Below are positions 14,278 through 20,445 of a DNA stretch of 24,690 nt, piece by piece. Source of the stretch: Christensenella sp. UBA1750 (lineage in GTDB: Bacteria; Bacillota; Clostridia; Christensenellales; UBA1750); contig DCHO01000033.1 in assembly GCA_002315655.1 (NCBI GenBank), positions 7,466 through 32,155 on the forward strand, written 5' to 3'. The translations under genes and the position numbers were made by a program. Each line of letters opens with the position of its first letter. The stretch's first letter is position 1. Below the pieces are notes generated by a model. The model had not been told where the DNA came from. It was given only the letters and a program-made list of their open reading frames with translations, and made no database searches.

Positions 14278-15285
14278 TTAGAATCCGAAATCGTCAACGT
14301 TTTCAGCCGTCACAACGATTCCGGCTTTGCCGTAGAGCACATTACCCTTCACGGTCATCTCTTCATAGCCGGGAATCGTGCCCTTATAGGCGTTCACATC
14401 AAAGTTCTCTCCGCCTTCCAGCACCTTTTCCGCCAGTGCAAGCATGGCCTGAGTGGCAGCGGAGGGGTTGACGGTATAGAACTTTTCAATCGTGCCGGAT
14501 TTCACATACTCCCGTGCCACGGAAGGCAGCGAGTTGCCCGCCAGCATCACCTTGCCGACCAGCCCCAATTCCTCAACCGCCTGCGCGGCTCCTGCAATGT
14601 CGATGGAGCAGGAGGATTCGATGGCCACGATTTCGGGATGCGCCTGCAACAGCTCCTTGGTCTGGTTGTAGGCAGAGGTGATGTCCTCCTGGGTCTCAAA
14701 TCTGCCGACCTTCACCATGTTCGTGTTTTCGGAAAGGTACTCGTCCGCGCCGTCGCACCACATATTGTGACTCACGGTGTTGAGGGAACCGACGAACTGA
14801 ATGTAGCCGCCCTCGCCGCCGTTTGCCTGCGCCATGATTTCGCCGTAATAGCGACCGGTCTCATTGGCGATATAGGGTTCAAGATCATAGTCATAATACT
14901 GCGGATCCATGGTCTCCGCCTCATAGGTGATGATCACGATGCCTTCTTTTCTGGCTTTTTCCAGCATGGGCGCAATGGATTCCGCGTCATGCGGCACGAT
15001 GCAGATGGCGTCCCAATCCTCCGCCAGAAGCTGTTCAACGTAACTCACCTGATCGGCAACGTCCGTAGGACCGCCGTAGAAGTAATCCGTGCCGTTCTTT
15101 TCGTTGTATTCCTTTACGCTCTTTTCCATGGTCTGAAACCAGCCCAGCGTAATGGTCTTGGGTACCACGGCGATCTTATAGCCCTTCTTTTCCGATTTGG
15201 CGGAAGAAGCATTGCTCTCACATCCGCACAATGCGGCAAGCAGAGCAAGTACCAGCAAAAACGCCGTAATTTTCCGCATTTTCAT
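14278..15285 (-). CDS. Sugar-type ABC transporter substrate-binding lipoprotein (first of three)
   Basis: A 335-residue binding lipoprotein and the first gene of the transporter operon. The signal ends in ALCGC. It shares GGPTDVADQ, LLAEDWDAICIVPHDAESIAPMLEKA and the YNQTKELLQAHPE segment with its paralogs, but the C-terminal pocket reads YTVNPSAATQAM, so the WDP turn has become VNP. That is the most divergent ligand-side change of the three and suggests a different ligand or affinity. The frame is open to 15333, but AAGGAGG (15294-15300) is placed for the ATG at 15285, which gives the lipoprotein signal MKMRKITAFLL. A strong promoter precedes it. Confidence 0.94.
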   Translation of the reverse strand: MKMRKITAFLLVLALLAALCGCESNASSAKSEKKGYKIAVVPKTITLGWFQTMEKSVKEYNEKNGTDYFYGGPTDVADQVSYVEQLLAEDWDAICIVPHDAESIAPMLEKARKEGIVIITYEAETMDPQYYDYDLEPYIANETGRYYGEIMAQANGGEGGYIQFVGSLNTVSHNMWCDGADEYLSENTNMVKVGRFETQEDITSAYNQTKELLQAHPEIVAIESSCSIDIAGAAQAVEELGLVGKVMLAGNSLPSVAREYVKSGTIEKFYTVNPSAATQAMLALAEKVLEGGENFDVNAYKGTIPGYEEMTVKGNVLYGKAGIVVTAENVDDFGF

Positions 15286-15323
15286 AGTCAGTTCCTCCTT
15301 TTTGTTCCGCACCGAATGAAAAA

Positions 15324-15352
15324 AGTATATCACAAAAGCGGTTTGCCTGCAA
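15324..15352 (-). promoter_or_regulatory. Promoter of the ABC transporter operon with cre-like spacer
   Basis: On the minus strand TTGCAG (15347-15352), a 17-base spacer and TATACT (15324-15329) preceded by TG plus one base form an extended -10 promoter. The spacer contains GCAAACCGCTTTTG (15333-15346), which matches the core of a CcpA catabolite-response site but not its outer bases. Carbon-catabolite repression of a sugar transporter would make sense; this part is weak inference. Confidence 0.65.
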
Positions 15353-15401
15353 GAATAAAAAACGGGTGCGCTGTTGGATACCGCAACCCCAAAAAGGCGG
15401 C

Positions 15402-15466
15402 AAAAAGCGATTGAGCTCGATGGAACGGGAACGCAAACGATCCGCTATCGAAAGGACTCAATCGCT
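15402..15466 (-). terminator. Terminator of the DUF2871 gene (minus strand)
   Basis: A perfect 10-bp stem AGCGATTGAG / CTCAATCGCT (15406-15415 with 15457-15466) encloses a 41-base loop with an inner TCGAT/ATCGA pairing. On the minus strand the stem is followed directly by five T and a second T-run. It separates the DUF2871 transcript from the transporter operon promoter. Confidence 0.65.
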
Positions 15467-15514
15467 ATAAAATTGAGGCAGAAGCAAACGGCAGCCGCCG
15501 CAGAAGATCATTCG

Positions 15515-15925
15515 CTATTTTGCGTGCCGCTTGATGAGGGAGAGGAAGGACAGAAGCCCCACGGCGGTCATGATGTGCCCAAGCCCGGCGAGACCTGCGA
15601 TCATGCCGTCCGTCATTTCGGAGATGGGAAGCCCGGCGACCTCCATGGTGCCGCGCAGGAGCATCATAAGAGAAGCAAGCAGGATGCCGACGGAATACAT
15701 TCCGCTGGCAAAGCGTGTCTTTTTGCCCGGCGCAATGTTCAGAACCTTGATAAGCAGGGCGATGAGCAGATAGCCCGCAAGTCCTAAGGAGAGAATGTGG
15801 ACGTGCGCCATGGAGAGCATGGTGCGGTCGGTGAAATCATTGAACTTGGTAAATTCCCGGAAATAGACCCCGGCGGCAAGACCGTAGACGGCAAAAAGAA
15901 TGGCGCGGTTCAGAAATCTTCTCAT
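15515..15925 (-). CDS. DUF2871 family small membrane protein
   Basis: A 136-residue protein with four hydrophobic helices at roughly residues 5-22, 42-65, 73-93 and 106-130. The sequence MAHVHILSLG in helix 2 and the overall size match DUF2871 proteins of Firmicutes, which have no assigned function. The conserved histidines H41 and H43 and a later H117 in GLGHIMT could bind a metal or haem, as in related small membrane families; this is speculation. AGGAGGG lies 7-8 bases before the ATG, and a near-consensus promoter precedes it. It is divergent from the MFS transporter gene, 161 bases away. Confidence 0.85.
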   Translation of the reverse strand: MRRFLNRAILFAVYGLAAGVYFREFTKFNDFTDRTMLSMAHVHILSLGLAGYLLIALLIKVLNIAPGKKTRFASGMYSVGILLASLMMLLRGTMEVAGLPISEMTDGMIAGLAGLGHIMTAVGLLSFLSLIKRHAK

Positions 15926-15965
15926 GGAAAGACCCTCCTAAAATGGTTCGTTGGCTGATAAAATA

Positions 15966-15994
15966 AGTATAGCGCGGCGGGCAATTTTCGTCAA
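15966..15994 (-). promoter_or_regulatory. Promoter of the DUF2871 gene
   Basis: On the minus strand TTGACG (15989-15994), a 17-base spacer and TATACT (15966-15971): five of six matches in each hexamer. Confidence 0.8.
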
Positions 15995-16022
15995 GTATCG
16001 CGCAGTTTCCCATAAATTTTCT

Positions 16023-16051
16023 TTACTTAACCATGCTAATCATGCTATACT
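16023..16051 (+). promoter_or_regulatory. Promoter of the MFS transporter gene
   Basis: TATACT (16046-16051) is preceded by TG plus one base, an extended -10. At 17 bases upstream is a weak -35, TTACTT (16023-16028). It points away from the DUF2871 promoter; the two -35 regions are about 30 bases apart. Confidence 0.65.
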
Positions 16052-16086
16052 CAGAACCAAATGATGCTTGAAAGGAAGAAATTTTT

Positions 16087-17277
16087 ATGGGCAAGCTGAA
16101 AAGCGTTTTCAGGGAGGGCAGCCAGTATCGGTTTCTGTTTCTTTCCATTCTGCTGTCGGGCTTGGGCTACGGCATCCACAAGGGCTTGATCGACAACTAT
16201 CTGGCCGAGGTTGTCGTCATGGGCGAGTTCGAGCGCGGCGTGGCGGAGTTCTTTCGGGAGCTGCCGGGACTGCTGCTGGTGTTCATCTTAGCGGCGTTCT
16301 ACACATTATCTGCCGAAAAGCTGTATAAATTGGGCGCGGTCATCATGCTCATCGGCATGGGGCTGCTGTCCGTTGTTTCCCCCACAAAAGTGCTGGTGAC
16401 GCTTGCCATCTGCCTGTATTCCTTGGGTGAGCACATCCAGCTCGGAATGAAGGGCACCATGACGCTAAATTATGCCAAGCCCGGCATGGGCGGACAGGCG
16501 TTGGGCTATCAGGGTTCGGTGCAGCAGGTGGGAACGCTGGTAGGGTATTTCGTCATCATCATTGCGCTGTCGCTGATTGCCAAGGCCACGCCCTATAAGC
16601 TGTTCTTCGGCATTGCGGCGGTGTTCACCGCCATGTCCATGCTCATGACCTTCGGGCTTACCTCCAAGTCCGAGACCGACAAGTCCAAGAGCCGCTTTTA
16701 TTTCCGCAAAAAGTTCACCAAGTATTATATGCTGGAGGTCTTCTACGGGGCGCGCAAGCAGGTGTTCTTCACCTTTGGCCCCTATGTGCTGATCCTCTTT
16801 TACGGCGCATCTGCCACGGTCATTTCCATCCTCTATGCCGTCACCGCCATCACGTCCTTCTTCCTCTCCCCCGTGGTGGGAAAGATTATTGATAAGGCGG
16901 GGTATAAGATTGTGATGATTATGGACACCATCATTCTTGTCGCGGTGTGCTTCTTCTACGGTTTTGCCCACCACATTTTCCCGAAGGACGTGGCGTTTGT
17001 CATCTGTTGTGTCAACTATGTGCTGGACTCCATCATTTCCCTTGCCTCCATGGCGTCCTCTGTCTATGTGCAGGATATTTCCGATTCGCAGGAGGAGGTC
17101 AAGGCGACCCTTTCCACCGGCATTTCGGTCAACCACCTGATCACCATTTTCATCGCCCTGTTCGGCGGCTGGATCTGGCAGACCTTGGGAATGGAGACCC
17201 TGTTTATCCTGTCTGCGATCTTGGGACTGTGCAACAGTGCCTACGCCGCGACCATCAAGGTCAGAAAAAAGGCTTAG
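16087..17277 (+). CDS. Major facilitator superfamily transporter
   Basis: A 396-residue polytopic membrane protein with about 12 hydrophobic helices split by a basic central loop near residues 198-215 (SKSETDKSKSRFYFRKKF). The loop GKIIDKAGYK near residue 265 is the second-half version of the MFS GxxxD-R/K-x-G motif. The early GYGIHKGLIDNYLAEV resembles small clostridial MFS carriers of unknown substrate. GAAAGGAAG precedes the ATG by about 8 bases. It is monocistronic, with a strong terminator right after the stop. The last four bases overlap the 3' end of the convergent rhomboid-like frame. Substrate unknown. Confidence 0.9.
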   Translation: MGKLKSVFREGSQYRFLFLSILLSGLGYGIHKGLIDNYLAEVVVMGEFERGVAEFFRELPGLLLVFILAAFYTLSAEKLYKLGAVIMLIGMGLLSVVSPTKVLVTLAICLYSLGEHIQLGMKGTMTLNYAKPGMGGQALGYQGSVQQVGTLVGYFVIIIALSLIAKATPYKLFFGIAAVFTAMSMLMTFGLTSKSETDKSKSRFYFRKKFTKYYMLEVFYGARKQVFFTFGPYVLILFYGASATVISILYAVTAITSFFLSPVVGKIIDKAGYKIVMIMDTIILVAVCFFYGFAHHIFPKDVAFVICCVNYVLDSIISLASMASSVYVQDISDSQEEVKATLSTGISVNHLITIFIALFGGWIWQTLGMETLFILSAILGLCNSAYAATIKVRKKA

Positions 17278-17873
17278 AGTTTGGATATTGAAAAATCACC
17301 TGCTGACAGAGCACATTGTCCGCAGGTGATTTTTTGCGCGTTATTTTTTTTCTTATGGACAATCAGCCCAAAGCCGATGCCCAGCAGGAGCCCGAAGGAA
17401 TGGAGCAGCAGAGAGGTCATGCCCAGTAAGGGGTTGAGCTGGGAGAGCAGCCCGAAGGCTTCAAAGGCGAAAAACCAGAAAAGGGGCTGTTTTGCAGCCT
17501 CCTTCCAGTGCCCTTTCAGCAGAGGGAAAACAAAAGTGAACCCCGCGCCGGCGTAGGCATAGCCGATGGCGGAAATGCCCGCCGCGGTGGAGGGATTGTT
17601 CCAAGTGATGAGCTGGAATAAAAGAGAGGTCGCAAGCCACACAATCAGGGTGAAAATGTCCAGCATTTTTCTTCCCATCCGCTTTTCGAGAAGGATGCCG
17701 AAGGGAACAAGCCCGATTAAGTTCATGCCCAGATGGACAAAGAAAATAGTTGTGGGGTCAATGTTGTGGACGAACGCGCCGGAGAACACCTGCCAGAAGT
17801 GCTCCGGGCGGGTTTTGTAACACAGATTCTCAAACAGCCCCGGAATGAGCAGCCCGCACAGGGATACAATCAC
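17274..17873 (-). CDS. Rhomboid-like membrane protease, 5' and 3' ends probably damaged
   Basis: The 199-codon frame from GTG 17873 encodes a rhomboid-fold protein. Visible are HLGMN (H47, N51), the serine loop GISAIGYAYAG (S101) and LLLHSFGLLLG (H158), matching the Ser-His dyad of intramembrane proteases. The GTG has no ribosome site and cuts into the first helix. Conserved-looking sequence (NKPVFTWGLTAF) continues upstream to an ATG at 17942 with GGAGG 7 bases before it, but that frame has TAA at codon 8 (17919-17921). At the other end, after HKKK, the frame reads through the terminator hairpin as KITCGQCALSAGDF; one more A in the eight-A tract would give an immediate stop. The gene may be decaying, or the assembly may hold errors. 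It is last in the nadE operon. Confidence 0.7.
   Translation of the reverse strand: MIVSLCGLLIPGLFENLCYKTRPEHFWQVFSGAFVHNIDPTTIFFVHLGMNLIGLVPFGILLEKRMGRKMLDIFTLIVWLATSLLFQLITWNNPSTAAGISAIGYAYAGAGFTFVFPLLKGHWKEAAKQPLFWFFAFEAFGLLSQLNPLLGMTSLLLHSFGLLLGIGFGLIVHKKKNNAQKITCGQCALSAGDFSISKL
17291..17335. terminator. Strong bidirectional terminator after the MFS gene
   Basis: A perfect 13-bp stem, AAAAATCACCTGC (17291-17303) with 17322-17334, begins 14 bases after the MFS stop. The T-tract is part of the stem end. It also lies inside the 3' end of the rhomboid-like frame, which argues that this frame should end earlier. Confidence 0.9.
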
Positions 17874-18486
17874 GGTGAAAGCGGTCAGTCCCCATGTGAA
17901 AACGGGCTTGTTTTTCCCTTAAAACAGGCTTTTCAGTCGCATGGGCTTGCCTCCATGTCAGGTAGCTGTCTTGGGTAAGAACATATTCCTCCACGGCAAA
18001 GGTCTTTCCGTCCCGCTCGCGGGTCTCCATCGTGGTCTTGGCGTAGGAAAAGCCGAAAAACTTTGGCAGGGCTTTGGTCTGCGCGTTGTGCGCCATGCAG
18101 TCGTAACAGAAGCAGTCGGCGTTTTGATGCAGAAAGGCTTCCTCCAACAGCAGCGCCAGCATTTCTTTTCCGTAGCCCCTGTTCTGATGCGGCCTTGCAA
18201 TCGCCAGCCCCGCTTCGGAAAACTTGCCCGGCTCTTTCTCAAACATTCCGCCAAGCCCGATGACGGTATCGGTGTCTTTCAGGGCACAGAAATACAGCGG
18301 CTTGTCCTTCTGCATTTCGATGGTGCGGGCAAGACGGGCTTTCGCGGCTTCCCTGTCCGGGGAAAGGTTCATGAACATGGTTTCCAGAAGCTCCGCATCT
18401 CCGTAAATCGCGGGGAAAATGTCATCCAAATCCTCCATGCGGGCTTTGCGGAGCACAATGCGCTTTCCCGTCAGTCTTTCGCTCAT
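17830..18486 (-). CDS. GNAT family N-acetyltransferase (RimJ-like)
   Basis: A 218-residue acetyltransferase. The fold is complete by about residue 180: start GKRIVLRKARMEDLDDIF, the acetyl-CoA loop RPHQNRGYGKEML (about residues 97-110) and the end segment KFFGFSYAKTTMETR. About 35 extra C-terminal residues, rich in R and H, are translated from DNA that in another frame belongs to the start of the rhomboid-like gene, so this tail is probably not a conserved part of the enzyme. GAGGAATT precedes ATG, and the start overlaps the nadE stop by 4 bases (ATGA). Its substrate is unknown; ribosomal protein or small-molecule amines are possible. Confidence 0.88.
   Translation of the reverse strand: MSERLTGKRIVLRKARMEDLDDIFPAIYGDAELLETMFMNLSPDREAAKARLARTIEMQKDKPLYFCALKDTDTVIGLGGMFEKEPGKFSEAGLAIARPHQNRGYGKEMLALLLEEAFLHQNADCFCYDCMAHNAQTKALPKFFGFSYAKTTMETRERDGKTFAVEEYVLTQDSYLTWRQAHATEKPVLREKQARFHMGTDRFHRDCIPVRAAHSGAV
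17919..17954 (-). other. Orphan ribosome site and start followed by an early stop (rhomboid 5' end)
   Basis: On the minus strand GGAGG (17950-17954), 7 bases, then ATG (17940-17942) and six sense codons before TAA (17919-17921). The same frame continues open after the TAA into the rhomboid-like protein. One substitution (TAA to AAA, CAA or GAA) would restore a continuous gene, which suggests a nonsense mutation. Confidence 0.6.
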
Positions 18487-20312
18487 AATTCCTCAATTTC
18501 GCGGATCCACAGCCGAGACACAGCATCGGAGGGCATCATAAAGTCGCCTCTGGGGGAGAGGGACACGGAGCCGACCTTGGGGCCGTCCGGCAGGCAGGAG
18601 CGCTTGAACTGCTGGGCGAAGAACCGCCACACGAAGGTGCGGAGCCACTTCTTTATGGTTTCAGAATCGAACTGCTCACCCAGCTTATACAGGGCAAGGC
18701 GATAGACCTTTTTCGGGGAATACCGTTTGCCGATGAGGTAATAGAGGAAGAAATCGTGCAGTTCGTAGGGACCCACAATGTCCTCGGTCTTTTGAGCGAT
18801 CTCGCCGCCCTCCTTGGGCGGCAGCAGCTCGGGGGAAACGGGCGTGGCAATCACGTCCCGAAGCACTTCGCCCACTTTTCCTTCCAGATTGGAGGCCTCG
18901 TATTCCACCACCTTGCGGATTACGGTCTTGGGCACGGAGGCGTTCACGCCGTACATACTCATGTGGTCGCCGTTGTAGGTGGCAAAGCCCAGCGCCAATT
19001 CGGATAAGTCGCCCGTGCCGATCACAATGCCGCCGCACTGGTTCGCCATGTCCATGAGCACCTGCGTACGTTCTCTGGCCTGGGCATTCTCGAAGGTCAC
19101 GTCATGGTTGCCCATATCCTGTCCGATGTCGGCAAAATGCTGCTTCACGGCAGAAGCAATGCTGATTTCCTTCAGCTCGCAGCCGTATGCCTCGGCCAGC
19201 AGCATGGCGTTGTTCTTCGTCCGCGCCGTGGTGCCAAAGCAGGGCATGGTCGCGGTGTGGATGTTATTACGGGGCAGACCCAGTGCGTCAAAGGCGTGCA
19301 CGGTGACGATGAGGGCGAGAGTGGAATCCAGCCCGCCGGAAAGCCCCAGCACAGCGTTCTGACAGTGGATGTGGGAAAGTCGCTTGACAAGACCCGCCAC
19401 CTGCATATTGAGAATTTCCGCGCACCGCTCGCGCAGGGCTTCTTTTTCCTCAGGGATAAAGGGATTTTTCCGCATCCTGCGGCACAAATTGAGCTCTTTG
19501 ACGGGCAGATTAAAGGGGATAATTTCCCCGTCCGTTTCGGCGTTCAGAAGTTGAACATCAATGTCTGCATAGGTCATATCTTCGGTGAAGGGCGCGTTTT
19601 CGGCCTGCAAAGTGCCGTTTTCCGCGATGAGGCTTCTGCCGGAGAACACAAAATCCTGTGTGGACTCGCCCAAGCCTGCCGCTGCATAGACAATGGCGCA
19701 ATGCGAAAGCGCGGTGCGGGTCTCCAAGGTCTTGCGGACGAAAGTACCTTCCCCCGCAAGCTCCGGGCGGGCGGAGGCGCACAGCAGCACCGGGGCTTTT
19801 TTGAGTGCTTTTTCGGAGAAAACCTCGTCTGCAAAGGTCACGGAGAAGGCAAAGCCGGGAACGGTTTCGCAGGAGAAAATAAGGTCGGGGGAGACCTTGA
19901 CGGTCTGCCCGCAGAAGGAGATTTCAGTGCTTCCCGCAAAGGCGGCAAACTGCCTGTCGGCGGTGGTTTTGGGCACAAGCCCTAAAATACTGCCCTTCTG
20001 CGCCACGGCGATGCAATTACAAAGCACGCCGTTCACCTTAACGGGCAGCCCGACGGTGAAGACAAGTTTCAAATCCTTCGTTTCGGAAAGAATACATTTC
20101 AGCGCATCCTCCGCGCCCTTTTGCAGGGTGGGGAAGGCGAACAGATCGCCGCAGGTGCAGGCGGTTAAGGAAAGCTCCGGCAGCACAAGGGCGCAGACGT
20201 CCTTGCTTTCCGCAGCCTTCGCCATGTCAATGATGGCTTTTGCGTTGTTTTCGGTGTCGGCAACCGCGATGCGCGGCGCAGCGGCGGCTATTCTCACAAA
20301 CCCGTTTTTCAT
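18483..20312 (-). CDS. nadE: NAD+ synthetase, glutamine-dependent type with an altered glutaminase domain
   Basis: A 609-residue two-domain NadE, which makes NAD+ from nicotinic acid adenine dinucleotide, ATP and an amide donor. The synthetase half (about 305-609) is intact, with the ATP loop SGGLDS at 325-330, and GTGDLSELALGF and YGVNASVPKT motifs. The N-terminal nitrilase-type half keeps E46 (PELSLTACTCGDLF) and K115 (LVPKT) of the E-K-C triad. Where family members read ICEDLW, this protein reads FADEVF, so the nucleophilic cysteine aligns with A161 (codon GCA). The half is also shorter than usual, lacking a loop around 116-135. Glutamine use may be lost, leaving free ammonia as the donor. 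The gene is first in an operon with a GNAT gene and the rhomboid-like gene. The ribosome site (GAAGGG) is weak and distant. Confidence 0.94.
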   Translation of the reverse strand: MKNGFVRIAAAAPRIAVADTENNAKAIIDMAKAAESKDVCALVLPELSLTACTCGDLFAFPTLQKGAEDALKCILSETKDLKLVFTVGLPVKVNGVLCNCIAVAQKGSILGLVPKTTADRQFAAFAGSTEISFCGQTVKVSPDLIFSCETVPGFAFSVTFADEVFSEKALKKAPVLLCASARPELAGEGTFVRKTLETRTALSHCAIVYAAAGLGESTQDFVFSGRSLIAENGTLQAENAPFTEDMTYADIDVQLLNAETDGEIIPFNLPVKELNLCRRMRKNPFIPEEKEALRERCAEILNMQVAGLVKRLSHIHCQNAVLGLSGGLDSTLALIVTVHAFDALGLPRNNIHTATMPCFGTTARTKNNAMLLAEAYGCELKEISIASAVKQHFADIGQDMGNHDVTFENAQARERTQVLMDMANQCGGIVIGTGDLSELALGFATYNGDHMSMYGVNASVPKTVIRKVVEYEASNLEGKVGEVLRDVIATPVSPELLPPKEGGEIAQKTEDIVGPYELHDFFLYYLIGKRYSPKKVYRLALYKLGEQFDSETIKKWLRTFVWRFFAQQFKRSCLPDGPKVGSVSLSPRGDFMMPSDAVSRLWIREIEEL

Positions 20313-20363
20313 ACAGATCGCATCCCTTCTTGTGTCTCACGGGTAAAAATCTTTTCGCTCTTA

Positions 20364-20392
20364 ATGATAATTTTTGAATATTTCCCTGTCAA
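20364..20392 (-). promoter_or_regulatory. Promoter of the nadE operon
   Basis: On the minus strand TTGACA (20387-20392), a 17-base spacer and TATCAT (20364-20369). The leader is about 45 bases. A second TTGAC lies a few bases upstream, forming the repeated TTGACTTGACA. Confidence 0.75.
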
Positions 20393-20404
20393 GTCAACCA
20401 ATGC

Positions 20405-20443
20405 AAAAAATCGCCTGTGATTTTCGGTCACAGACGATTTTTT
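20405..20443 (-). terminator. Terminator after the acyl-CoA synthetase gene
   Basis: AAAAAATCG-TGTGA pairs with TCACA-CGATTTTTT with a two-base internal mismatch (20405-20420 with 20428-20443). On the minus strand it ends in six T, starting two bases after the synthetase stop codon. Confidence 0.85.
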
Positions 20444-20445
20444 GC

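Noticed and set aside
13810..15414. A 534-codon open frame on the plus strand opposite the binding-protein genes
   Set aside because: It is an antisense shadow: it spans two of the paralogous lipoprotein genes, its translation is internally repeated for that reason, and it has no ribosome site or known domain.
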